Positions 42,742-51,105 of a stretch of 64,000 bases of DNA are shown one piece after another (position 1 is the first letter of the stretch; every line of letters begins with the position of its first letter). Below the pieces are notes generated by a model. That model saw nothing but the letters and a program-made list of their open reading frames with translations, made no database searches and was not told where the DNA came from. The stretch lies in assembly GCA_964235495.1 (NCBI GenBank), contig CAXSAX010000013.1, positions 21,233 through 85,232 on the forward strand, in the 5' to 3' direction. The translations under genes and the position numbers were made by a program. This DNA is from LMUY01 sp964235495 (lineage in GTDB: Bacteria > Pseudomonadota > Alphaproteobacteria > Acetobacterales > Acetobacteraceae).

Positions 42742-43660
42742 CGAGGTGATCGACGGCCACGGCTGCGAAGAGGAGCGCCAGATAGGCCAAGGAGTAACGG
42801 AAGGCGGCGCGGGCTGGCGCGTCCTTGGTCAGGCTCACGCCGAACTCGTCCTGCTTGTCCTGCCATACCAGCACGGCACTCGCCAGGAAGCCCAAACCTA
42901 GTGCCAAGGCCGTCAGCCCATACACCGGCCCAGCCAACCCGAATGCCCAGGGGAAGACCGAGACAGGCAGCAGGACCAGCGTGTAGATCAGAATGTGCAG
43001 CCGGGTGTGCCGCGCGCCCGCGACCACGGGCAGCATCGGCACGCCGGCGCGAGCGTAGTCCTTGCAGGCGTAGAGCGACAACGCCCAGAAATGCGGGGGG
43101 GTCCACAGAAACACGATCGCGAACAGCAGGAGCGGCATGGCGCTGACATGCCCGGTGACCGCCACCCAGCCGACAATGGGCGGGAAAGCGCCGGCTGCCC
43201 CGCCGATGACGATGTTCTGCGGCGTACGCCGCTTCAGCCACATCGTATAGACGAAAACGTAGAAGCCGATCGACAGGGCCAGCCAAGCCGCGGCCGCGGC
43301 ATTGGTCGCCAACCCCAGCAACATCACCGAGGCGGCCGACAGCACGACTCCGAAGCCCAGGGCCTCGCCGGGCGCGATCTTGCCCATCGGCACCGGCCGC
43401 CGGCTGGTGCGGTGCATGACAGCGTCGATGTCGCGGTCATACCACTGGTTTATGGCGCCGGCCGCGCCCGCCGCCACCGCGATGCAGAGCACGGTCGTGA
43501 CAGCCAGCACCGGGTGCAGGTGACCCGGCGCCAGCGACATCCCAATCGCACCGGTGAACACCACGAGCGCTACGACGCGCGGCTTGAGCAAAGCCAGCCA
43601 GTCCCGCCATTCAACGCCGGCGGCTGCATAGCCTGCCGGCAGGACGACCGCCTCCCTCAT
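42734..43660 (-). CDS. ctaB: Protoheme IX farnesyltransferase (heme O synthase)
   Basis: UbiA-family membrane prenyltransferase that makes heme O on the way to heme A. The 308-residue protein has about nine helices, the first aspartate motif NQWYDRDIDAVMHRT near 72-86 and the LKRRTPQNIVIGGAAGAFPP loop. ATG 43660 overlaps the ctaD stop. Confidence 0.97.
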   Translation of the reverse strand: MREAVVLPAGYAAAGVEWRDWLALLKPRVVALVVFTGAIGMSLAPGHLHPVLAVTTVLCIAVAAGAAGAINQWYDRDIDAVMHRTSRRPVPMGKIAPGEALGFGVVLSAASVMLLGLATNAAAAAWLALSIGFYVFVYTMWLKRRTPQNIVIGGAAGAFPPIVGWVAVTGHVSAMPLLLFAIVFLWTPPHFWALSLYACKDYARAGVPMLPVVAGARHTRLHILIYTLVLLPVSVFPWAFGLAGPVYGLTALALGLGFLASAVLVWQDKQDEFGVSLTKDAPARAAFRYSLAYLALLFAAVAVDHLVG

Positions 43661-45240
43661 CGAACGCGCGGCAGCTCTTCGAAGGTGTGGAACGGCGGCG
43701 GCGAGCTAACCGTCCACTCGAGTGTCGTGGCGCCCTCGCCCCAGTAGTTCGCCGGCACCGGAACCTTCGAGGTGAAGGTGCGGAACAGCACGTAGAGGAA
43801 GATCAAGACCGAGGCGGCGCCGATGTAGGAGCCGATGGAAGCGACGTGGTTCCAGCCGGCAAAGGCGTCCGGGTAGTCGGGGTAGCGGCGCGGCATGCCG
43901 GCCAGGCCCAGGAAGTGCATTGGGAAGAACGTCAGGTTCACGCCGATGAAGGTGACCCAGAAATGCACCTTGCCCCAGAACTCCGGATACTGGTGCCCGC
44001 TCATCTTGCCGATCCAGTAATAGAACCCGGCGAAAATCGAGAACACCGCGCCCAGCGACAGCACGTAGTGGAAGTGCGCCACCACATAGTAGCTGTTGTG
44101 CAGGATCTGGTCGATGCCGGCATTGGACAGTACCACGCCGGTGACGCCGCCGACGGTGAACAGGAAGATGAAGCCGATGGCCCACAGCATCGGCGTGTTC
44201 ATCTCGATCGAGCCGCCCCACATGGTAGCGATCCAGGAGAAGATCTTGATGCCGGTCGGCACGGCGATGATCATCGTCGCCGCCATGAAGTAGGCCCGGG
44301 TGTCGACGCTGATGCCGGAGACGAACATGTGGTGCGCCCACACGACAAAGCCGACGACCCCGATGGCCACCATCGCGTAAGCCATGCCCAAGTAGCCGAA
44401 CACCGGCTTTTTGGAGAAGGTGGAAACGATGTGGCTGATCATGCCGAAGCCCGGCAGGATCATGATGTACACTTCAGGGTGGCCGAAGAACCAGAACAGG
44501 TGCTGGAACAGCACCGGGTCGCCGCCGCCCTTGGGGTCGAAGAACGAGGTGCCGAAGTTGCGGTCGGTGATCAACATGGTGATGGCGCCGGCCAGCACCG
44601 GGATCGCCAGCAGCAGCAGGAAGGCGGTGACCAGCATCGACCAGACGAACAGCGGCATCTTGTGCAGTGTCATGCCGGGGGTGCGCATGTTGAAGATGGT
44701 GGTGATGAAGTTTATCGCGCCCAGCAGGGAGGAGACGCCCGCCAGGTGCAGGGCGAACAAGGTGTAATCCATGCCGATGTCCTGCGAGGCGGACAGCGGG
44801 GGATACAACGTCCAGCCAGAGCCAGCGCCCTGGAACAGCCCGGCCAGCACCAGCAGGAATGCCGGCACCAGCAGCCAGAATGAGATGTTGTTCAGGCGGG
44901 GGAACGCCATGTCCGGCGCGCCGATCATCAGCGGCACGAACCAGTTGCCGAACCCGCCGATCATCGCCGGCATGACGGTGAAGAAGATCATGATCAGGCC
45001 GTGCGCCGTGACCAACTGGTTCCAGGCCTGCCCGGTCGTGACGATAGTGTTGCCCGGGGCCGAAAGCTGGGCGCGCATGATGATGGACAGGACGCCGCCG
45101 GTAATCCCCGCGATGATCGCGAAGATCAGGTAGAGCGTGCCGATGTCCTTGTGGTTGGTCGAGAACAGCCAGCGCTGGACGAAGCCCGGCGCTTGGCCGT
45201 GATGCTCGTCATGGGCATGGTCATGGGTGGTGGCCGACAT
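43657..45240 (-). CDS. ctaD: Cytochrome c oxidase subunit I (aa3-type)
   Basis: The 527-residue catalytic subunit has twelve helices. Heme and CuB ligands lie in TAHGLIMIFF, FWFFGHPEVYIMILPGFG (with the cross-linked His-Tyr), VWAHHMFVSG and VVAHFHYVLS. An AGGAG site lies about eleven bases before the ATG. It accepts electrons from subunit II and reduces oxygen. Confidence 0.98.
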   Translation of the reverse strand: MSATTHDHAHDEHHGQAPGFVQRWLFSTNHKDIGTLYLIFAIIAGITGGVLSIIMRAQLSAPGNTIVTTGQAWNQLVTAHGLIMIFFTVMPAMIGGFGNWFVPLMIGAPDMAFPRLNNISFWLLVPAFLLVLAGLFQGAGSGWTLYPPLSASQDIGMDYTLFALHLAGVSSLLGAINFITTIFNMRTPGMTLHKMPLFVWSMLVTAFLLLLAIPVLAGAITMLITDRNFGTSFFDPKGGGDPVLFQHLFWFFGHPEVYIMILPGFGMISHIVSTFSKKPVFGYLGMAYAMVAIGVVGFVVWAHHMFVSGISVDTRAYFMAATMIIAVPTGIKIFSWIATMWGGSIEMNTPMLWAIGFIFLFTVGGVTGVVLSNAGIDQILHNSYYVVAHFHYVLSLGAVFSIFAGFYYWIGKMSGHQYPEFWGKVHFWVTFIGVNLTFFPMHFLGLAGMPRRYPDYPDAFAGWNHVASIGSYIGAASVLIFLYVLFRTFTSKVPVPANYWGEGATTLEWTVSSPPPFHTFEELPRVR

Positions 45241-45294
45241 CGTCCGGAGTCTCCTGCGCTGCCTCGCTGGGGCAAGCGACCATGTGGTCTGGTG

Positions 45295-46137
45295 TTACGG
45301 AGCGGCAACCGCCGCAAAGTGCTGCGTGCCTGGGCCGGCATCGCTGGCGAACTTGGTCTTGGCCTGCTCGATCCAGGTCGCGTATTCCGTGGGCGTCACG
45401 GCGTGGACGTGAATTGGCATGGCGCTGTGGTTGGTGCCGCAGATTTGGTTGCACTCGCCGTAGTAGTCGCCCGGCTGGTCCACCTTCATCCAAGTCTCGA
45501 TCGTATGGCCGGGGATAGCGTAGCGCTGCACACCCAAGGACGGGATGAAGAAGCTGTGGATCACGTCCGCGCCCGTCGTGAGCACCCGGATGTTCTTGCC
45601 GGCGGGCACCACGAGGGGGTTGTCAACCGAGAGCCGGCGGATTTGGCCCTGGTCCGGCCGGATGTCCTCGTTGGCGATCATGTAACTGTCAAAATGCATG
45701 TTACCGCTATCGGGGTAGCCGAACTCCCAATACCATTGGTGTCCGGTGACCTTGAGCGTCATGTCTGCGTCGCGCGTCCGATCCTCGAAATAGATCAGGC
45801 GGAAGGAGGGGATGGCGATCACCACCAGGATCAACACTGGCAGGACCGTCCACGCAATCTCGAGCAACGTGTTGTGGCTGATGCGGCTCGCGACGGGATG
45901 CCGCTTGACGCTGAACTTCCACATCACGAATAGCAGCAACGCTGCCACGAAGACCACCACGCCGATCATGAGCACATTGACCAGGAGGTGCAGGTTCTGA
46001 ATGCTAGTCTCGACTGGGCTGTGGGACGGCTGCATGCCGATTTCCCACGGGCGAGGGACCTGTGCCGCCGCAGGAAGGGCGCCAGCAAGGCTGGCAAACA
46101 AGGTGAACAGCGCGAGCGGACGCCAGGTCTGCTTCAT
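45295..46137 (-). CDS. ctaC: Cytochrome c oxidase subunit II
   Basis: The 280-residue product has a signal peptide (AAA-QV near 24), two membrane helices, the aromatic GHQWYWEF motif and the CuA site CNQICGTNHSAMP preceded by DVIHSFFIPSLGVQ. It has no fused cytochrome c domain. ATG 46137 fits the signal peptide. This gene begins the oxidase block and follows pmtA with an 85-base gap, where the operon promoter may lie. Confidence 0.97.
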   Translation of the reverse strand: MKQTWRPLALFTLFASLAGALPAAAQVPRPWEIGMQPSHSPVETSIQNLHLLVNVLMIGVVVFVAALLLFVMWKFSVKRHPVASRISHNTLLEIAWTVLPVLILVVIAIPSFRLIYFEDRTRDADMTLKVTGHQWYWEFGYPDSGNMHFDSYMIANEDIRPDQGQIRRLSVDNPLVVPAGKNIRVLTTGADVIHSFFIPSLGVQRYAIPGHTIETWMKVDQPGDYYGECNQICGTNHSAMPIHVHAVTPTEYATWIEQAKTKFASDAGPGTQHFAAVAAP

Positions 46138-46222
46138 TGGCCTCAAGTTCCCACAATCGGATGGTTCACGTCCGAGGTATCCGAGCCCCCTTGCCAGATC
46201 AAGGCCAGGACGCTGCCACAAG

Positions 46223-46891
46223 CTAGTTGGGGAGACGAACCAGGGTGAAAAGCCCCAGCGGCGGAACCGTTACGCAGACCGCGCGAACCATGTCTTCCGG
46301 GGGCAGCAACGCTTCCGTCTTGAAATCGGGGTGCCAGCCGAGCTTGCGGCCGGCCGGAGCCATGGCGCGCTCGATGGCCAGCCGAGGTCCGCTGGTGGCG
46401 GCAAAATGGTTGACGAATAGCAGCGTGCCGCCGGGCTTCACCACCCGACGCATCTCGGCCAGCAATCGGCGGGGGTTGGGCACCACCGACGCCACAAACA
46501 TCGCAACGGCGATGTCGAACTGGTCGTCGGGAAAGCCGGTGGCTTCAGCATCAAGCTCTTTCAAGGCCGCGACGTTGGCGAGGGCCTCGCGCGTCACGCG
46601 GCGACGCGCCCGGTCGAGCATCTCAGCCGACAGATCGATGCCTGTGACCCGCTTATCGGGCATGTAGTGCGGCAAGGCGAGGCCGGTGCCGACGCCGACC
46701 TCCAGGACATCGCGGCCTGGCAGGGCATTGACGGCATCGACAGCGCGGCGACGGCCTGAAGCTGACACCCCGCCGAACACCATGTCATAGACCAAGGCCC
46801 AGCGGCGGTAGGCCGAACGGACCGACTCGGCGTCAAGTGCTGTTGCCTGGCGGCGCGGAGCCGCCAGGGTCGGTTGAAATTGAGGCGCCAT
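46223..46891 (-). CDS. pmtA: Phosphatidylethanolamine N-methyltransferase-like SAM methyltransferase (PmtA type)
   Basis: The 222-residue class I methyltransferase has motif I VLEVGVGTGLALPHY, TGIDLSAEMLDRARRR, and VKPGGTLLFVNHF. The opening AYRRWALVYDMVFGG is typical of the Rhodobacter-type PmtA that methylates phosphatidylethanolamine towards phosphatidylcholine. Other small-molecule methyltransferases share motif I, so lipid activity is likely but not certain. Confidence 0.83.
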   Translation of the reverse strand: MAPQFQPTLAAPRRQATALDAESVRSAYRRWALVYDMVFGGVSASGRRRAVDAVNALPGRDVLEVGVGTGLALPHYMPDKRVTGIDLSAEMLDRARRRVTREALANVAALKELDAEATGFPDDQFDIAVAMFVASVVPNPRRLLAEMRRVVKPGGTLLFVNHFAATSGPRLAIERAMAPAGRKLGWHPDFKTEALLPPEDMVRAVCVTVPPLGLFTLVRLPN

Positions 46892-47043
46892 GGGACTTAG
46901 CTACAAGCCACCCCTCCGCTGGGCAAGCCCTCAACGCATTCCTTGCGTCTCACGTGGGCACTGCGGGTCCGACGGCCACCGCCCGAGCATCTCGGATTGA
47001 AGCTCTTTACGACATCCATGGTCACAGGCCCGCGGCTGTGTCG

Positions 47044-47514
47044 TCAGGCTGCATCTTCCCGCCGATCTCTGACTTTGACATACGCCAACAACGCATGGCT
47101 TGGGCAGTATGGCTTGCCGGGAAGCGACTCGGCATTGCAAAAGCGGAACGAGCGCGTGCCAGGCTCCCCAATGGGCCAGCAACACTCCACCAGCCTGCCC
47201 CGGCTGGGCCGAGCGACGGCATGTAAGGGCGTAACCGGCTTGGCCGGCGGCACGGCGCGCAACGGCTCGCTCTCCTGGACGGCCGGCATGGGCAGCAGAG
47301 TCGCTCCAATGACCCGGCGCACCGGCACCGCCTTGGAAACCTCGCCTGGCAGAGCGCGCCGTATCGGTGACGGCCGGGCTGCAAGAACAAGACGGTGGGC
47401 CTTGCCCACCACGGCGTTCTTTGAGACCCCGATGCGGCGACCGATCTCTGCCGTGGAGTGGCCCTCCACCCAAAGCGCTTTCAGCCGTTCAATGACATCA
47501 TCTGTCCAATCCAT
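47044..47514 (-). CDS. gcrA: GcrA cell cycle regulator
   Basis: The 156-residue product begins with the GcrA signature MDWTDDVIERLKALW and GHSTAEIGRRIGVSKNAVVGKAHRL, an HTH-like domain that binds promoters near methylated GAnTC sites in Caulobacter, and ends with the sigma-70-binding cysteine-rich part (CCWPIGEPG...CNAESLPGKPYCPSHA). It activates cell-cycle genes with RNA polymerase. ATG 47514 is the family start. A weak hairpin (47023-47040) follows the stop. Confidence 0.96.
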   Translation of the reverse strand: MDWTDDVIERLKALWVEGHSTAEIGRRIGVSKNAVVGKAHRLVLAARPSPIRRALPGEVSKAVPVRRVIGATLLPMPAVQESEPLRAVPPAKPVTPLHAVARPSRGRLVECCWPIGEPGTRSFRFCNAESLPGKPYCPSHALLAYVKVRDRREDAA

Positions 47515-47813
47515 GGCTAGTGCCTTTTCCTGAGATGACCGCAAGATACGGTAATCCTTTGAGGCACCGAGAGCCAGGCTCGGCAATCAAAAACTTGTGG
47601 GTAACTATCCGGAAGCCACTATGGCTTGTGCCTGTGTCCCAAACCGGCTGGCCGGAACAGGAACGTATGCGGGATGGTGCATCCACGACCAGGCTGGATG
47701 CGGCGCTTTAAACCATCACGCCAAGGCCACGGTGCCCAATACGCGGAAGAAGGAACCTCCAAGGCGGCGGGGTGGCGTTGGCACCCTGCCGTCCTGGATC
47801 GGGCTACGGCAAC
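47515..47813. other. Intergenic region between tatA and gcrA
   Basis: These 299 bp are upstream of gcrA and probably contain its promoter. No GAnTC site was found here. A short GAGC-cag-GCTC hairpin lies at 47571-47581. No gene could be supported. Confidence 0.5.
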
Positions 47814-48068
47814 TCAGCTATGATGGACGGTCGTCTCACGCACCGTCGTCGTGGGTGGCACCGGAGTGGCAGCGCCAGGAGCGGCGATGGTGCCGGAGGG
47901 GCGTTCTGCCGTCGCCTCCATAGAGGCATCGTCCTCAGCCATGTTCTTCTTGAACGACTTGATGCCTTTGGCGAAGTCACCCATCAGGTTACTGACCTTG
48001 CCGCTGCCGAACAGCAACAGGACAACGACCAGCACGATCATCCAGTGCCAGATGCTTAAACCACCCAT
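47814..48068 (-). CDS. tatA: Twin-arginine translocase subunit TatA
   Basis: The 84-residue product has the N-terminal membrane helix (GGLSIWHWMIVLVVVLLLFG), the hinge SGKVSNLMGD, an amphipathic helix (AKGIKSFKKNMAED) and a flexible Pro/Thr tail. It forms the protein-conducting part of the Tat pathway. CAGGAGGA precedes the ATG by five bases. tatB and tatC are not in the window; in related genomes they are often elsewhere. Confidence 0.95.
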   Translation of the reverse strand: MGGLSIWHWMIVLVVVLLLFGSGKVSNLMGDFAKGIKSFKKNMAEDDASMEATAERPSGTIAAPGAATPVPPTTTVRETTVHHS

Positions 48069-48179
48069 CGATTCCTCCTGGCGGGACGGACGGCCCCGCA
48101 GACATGCTTCAGTCTCACTCTCGGGACGGACCACGGCCCGTTCCCATCCCATGGCAGATGGCGGCGGGTTGGCCGGGGT

Positions 48180-49106
48180 TCAACCATGAGCTTTGAGCAG
48201 CCCCCGCGCCTCTGCCGCGTCCACCGCAATCTGTTGCCGCAGCTCCTCCAGTCCGGTGAAGCGCCGCTCCGCCCGCAGGAATGCGTGCAGCGACACGTCC
48301 AGCTCCCGTCCGTACAGGTCCTCCCCGAAATCGAATAGATGCGCCTCCACCCGGCTGATCGCGCCTTCCGCCACCGTCGGGCGACGACCGATGTTGGCAA
48401 CGCCGGGCACCACGCGGCCATCCACCACCGCCGTCACCGCATACACCCCGCGCGCTGGCTCCAGCTGGCGGCCGAGGGCGATGTTGGCCGTCGGGAAGCC
48501 GATAGTGCGGCCGCGCGCGTCCCCGTGCGACACGATGCCGCGGATGCTCCACGGACGGCCAAGGTCAGCGGCGGCGCGTTCGGGGTAGCCGTCCTGCAAG
48601 GCGCGGCGGATGCGGGTCGAGCTGATCGCGCCCTGCGCGTCCACCAGCGGCGGCACCACGGTCAGGCCCATGCCATACGCTTCCGCCCGCTCGGCCAGCA
48701 TCGCGAGGTCCCCGCCGCGGCGGTGGCCGAAGGCGAAGTCCGGCCCGCAGGCCAGATGGACGGCCCCCAGCGCGCCCTGCAGCACCTCCGTCACGAACTG
48801 GCCCGCGCTGAGCAGGCTGAACGCCCGGTCGAACGCCACCTCGACCACGTGGTGCACGCTGAGCCGGGCCAGCACGTCGGCGCGCGCAGCCGGCAGGGTG
48901 AGGCGGAACGGCGGGTCGTCCGGACGGAACAGCTCGCGCGGGTGCGGCTCGAAGCTCAGCACGGCCAGGGGCGCGTCCGGCCGGGCCGCGTGGGCGCTGG
49001 CCAGCACGTGGGCGTGGCCACGATGCACGCCGTCGAAGTTGCCGAGCGCCACCGTTGCGCCCCGCGCCTCTGGAGGCAGTGCCCGCCAGTCCTGGTATCG
49101 CTGCAT
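48180..49106 (-). CDS. ribF: Bifunctional riboflavin kinase/FAD synthetase RibF
   Basis: Makes FMN from riboflavin and FAD from FMN. The 308-residue protein has the nucleotidyltransferase motif ALGNFDGVHRGH, the CGPDFAFGHRRGGD and ISSTRIRRAL loops, and the C-terminal kinase motif with GRTIGFPTANIAL. No FMN riboswitch was recognised. Confidence 0.97.
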   Translation of the reverse strand: MQRYQDWRALPPEARGATVALGNFDGVHRGHAHVLASAHAARPDAPLAVLSFEPHPRELFRPDDPPFRLTLPAARADVLARLSVHHVVEVAFDRAFSLLSAGQFVTEVLQGALGAVHLACGPDFAFGHRRGGDLAMLAERAEAYGMGLTVVPPLVDAQGAISSTRIRRALQDGYPERAAADLGRPWSIRGIVSHGDARGRTIGFPTANIALGRQLEPARGVYAVTAVVDGRVVPGVANIGRRPTVAEGAISRVEAHLFDFGEDLYGRELDVSLHAFLRAERRFTGLEELRQQIAVDAAEARGLLKAHG

Positions 49107-49204
49107 CGCCTGCCCCCTTCGGCGTTGTCGCGGCGGCGGCCAAGGTTGGCAAGGGGCGGGGCGATGCCGTAAGGCCGAGGCCTGCCACGATCGGACACCC
49201 TGCC

Positions 49205-49960
49205 ATGGATCGTTACGCCGATGCTGCTGCCCTGCTGCTGAGCGCCTGGCGGGACCCCTCGCAGAAGCTGCATGCCCTGCCCGAAGCGCTGGCGCCGCGG
49301 GACGAGGCAGCCGCCTACCGGGTGCAGCGCCGGGTCAGTGTGCAGCTGGGAGCGATCGGCGGCTGGAAGGTGGGCGCGCCTGGCCCGGACGGTCCGCCCA
49401 GCGGCGCCCCCCTGGCAACCGGCGGCATTCATCCCAGCCCGCACCGCGCTCCGGCCAACGCCTTCGCCCTGCGCGGGGTCGAAGCCGAGATCGCGTTCCG
49501 CCTCGGCGCGGACCTGCCGCCGCGCGAGGCGCCTTATGGCCGCGCGGAGATCATCTCGGCGATCGCCTACTGCCTGCCCGCCGTCGAAATCCTGGACTCG
49601 CGCTTCACCGACCCGGCGGCCGTGGACCCGCTCTGCCTGCTGGCCGACAGCCTGAGCCATGGCGGCCTGGTGTTCGGCGCGCCCGCCGCGAACTGGCAGG
49701 GCATCGACTTCACGCGGGAGAGCGTGCGCGTGCTGGTGGACGGGGCGGAGCTGAAAGCCGCCACGGCCAACCCGGCGGGCGACATGATCCGCCTCATCCA
49801 ATGGCTGGCGGACACGGGCGCGCGCTGGGCGGGCGGGCTGAAGGCTGGCCACTACATCACCTGCGGCTCCTGGACCGGCAAAAACTTCGTCGGTCCGGCC
49901 GCCCAGGTGCAGATCGAGTTCGCCCATGCCGGCCAGGCTGCGGTGGAGTTCGCAGCATGA
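49205..49960 (+). CDS. 2-keto-4-pentenoate hydratase-like (MhpD/FAH superfamily) protein
   Basis: The 251-residue product has the FAH-fold metal residues in GVEAEIAFRLG and PAVEILDSRF and the late LKAGHYITCGSWTGKNF. Members hydrate 2-keto-4-pentenoate or decarboxylate 2-oxo-hex-4-ene-1,6-dioate in aromatic breakdown, but no meta-cleavage genes are near, so the natural substrate is unknown. Start ATG 49205 lies after the divergent ribF. The stop overlaps the next ATG (ATGA). Confidence 0.85.
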   Translation: MDRYADAAALLLSAWRDPSQKLHALPEALAPRDEAAAYRVQRRVSVQLGAIGGWKVGAPGPDGPPSGAPLATGGIHPSPHRAPANAFALRGVEAEIAFRLGADLPPREAPYGRAEIISAIAYCLPAVEILDSRFTDPAAVDPLCLLADSLSHGGLVFGAPAANWQGIDFTRESVRVLVDGAELKAATANPAGDMIRLIQWLADTGARWAGGLKAGHYITCGSWTGKNFVGPAAQVQIEFAHAGQAAVEFAA

Positions 49961-50625
49961 CGGGCGCCCTGATCGTCGGCGCTGGCCCGGGCCTGTCCGC
50001 CTCCTTCGCCCGCCTGCTCGCCCGGCGTGGCCACGCCGTGGCCCTGGCGGCGCGCGACGTGGGCAAGCTGGCGCCGCTCGCCGCTGAAACAGGGGCTGCG
50101 CTGCACGCCTGCGACGCGTCCGACCCGGCGGCGGTGGCCGCCCTGTTCGACGCCGTGGGTTCGCCCGGTCTCGTGCTCTACAACGCCAGCGCCCGCATCC
50201 GCGGCCCGTTCGCGGAGCTGGACCCGGAGGCCGTGCGCCGCACGCTGGAGGTGACGGCGTTCGGCGCGTTCCTGGTGGCGCAGCAGGCGGCCCGGCGGAT
50301 GCTTGCGGCAGGGGGCGGCTGCATCCTGCTCACCGGGGCGTCTGCCGGGGTGAAGGGCTACCCGCACTCCGCGCCGTTCGCGATGGGCAAGTTCGCCCTG
50401 CGCGGCCTGGCGCAGTCCATGGCGCGGGAGCTGCACCCGCAGGGCATCCACGTCGTGCACGTCGTGGTGGACGGCGCGATCCGCAGCCCCGGGCGCGCCG
50501 AGGCGTCGCCGGACAGCCACCTGGACCCGGACGCCATCGCCGCCACCATGGCTGCGGTGATGGACCAGCCGCGCTCGGTCTGGACGGACGAGATCGCGGT
50601 GCGCCCGTGGGTCGAGCGGTTCTGA
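49957..50625 (+). CDS. Short-chain dehydrogenase-like protein with altered catalytic tyrosine
   Basis: The 222-residue classical SDR has the nucleotide loop GAGPGLSASFA, YNASA in place of the usual NNAG, a serine in ILLTGASAG, and FAMGK (141-145) where YxxxK is expected: the catalytic Tyr is Phe, the Lys is K145. Activity may be lost or changed. It is coupled to the hydratase gene by ATGA, suggesting a shared role. Confidence 0.82.
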   Translation: MTGALIVGAGPGLSASFARLLARRGHAVALAARDVGKLAPLAAETGAALHACDASDPAAVAALFDAVGSPGLVLYNASARIRGPFAELDPEAVRRTLEVTAFGAFLVAQQAARRMLAAGGGCILLTGASAGVKGYPHSAPFAMGKFALRGLAQSMARELHPQGIHVVHVVVDGAIRSPGRAEASPDSHLDPDAIAATMAAVMDQPRSVWTDEIAVRPWVERF

Positions 50626-50676
50626 AACCCGGCGCGGGCCGCGCCCGTTGCTGAGGGGCGAACGCGGGAGCGCCCT

Positions 50677-51012
50677 ATGCTGACCAGGACGGCCATCTAT
50701 GAAGGTAAGATTCACGCCGGCCAGGAAGAGGAGTTCTTCCGCCGGGTGCGGGAGGAGCTGGAGCCGATCTGGCAGCGCTTCCCCGGCGTGACGGCCGTGC
50801 GGGTGCAGCGCACGCGGTCGGCGGACGGGGATGCGCGGCCGATCGCGATGATCCTGGAAATGGACTTTCCCGACCAAGCCGCGATTGACGCCTGTGTGGC
50901 GTCAGCCATCCGTCCGGAGGCGCATGCCGCGACCATGGAAGTGATGAAGCTGTTCGACGGGCGCTTCTATCACTTGGTCACGGAGGCAACGGCGCTGCCG
51001 CCTGCGGGGTAA
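50677..51012 (+). CDS. Dimeric alpha/beta-barrel (EthD/ABM-like) small protein
   Basis: The 111-residue product has two beta-alpha-beta halves (AIYEGKIHAGQEEEFFRRVREELEPIWQRFPGV and PIAMILEMDFPDQAAIDACVASAIRPEA), the layout of ferredoxin-like dimeric barrels such as EthD and stress-responsive A/B-barrel proteins. Function is unknown; it may act with the preceding hydratase and SDR, 51 bases upstream. Confidence 0.7.
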   Translation: MLTRTAIYEGKIHAGQEEEFFRRVREELEPIWQRFPGVTAVRVQRTRSADGDARPIAMILEMDFPDQAAIDACVASAIRPEAHAATMEVMKLFDGRFYHLVTEATALPPAG

Positions 51013-51051
51013 TCGCGGCAACCGCCCGCGACCCGCTCTATCAGGCCAAAA

Positions 51052-51098
51052 CCTCGGCTGGGCACCTACACGACAGCAGCAAGCGACATCAGCCGAGG
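51052..51098 (-). terminator. Terminator of the polyol operon
   Basis: Read on the minus strand, CCTCGGCTG and CAGCCGAGG form a perfect nine-pair stem around a 29-base loop and are followed directly by TTTT, just past the stop of the kinase gene. The loop is long for a classic terminator, but position and T run fit. Confidence 0.45.
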
Positions 51099-51105
51099 CG
51101 AAGGC

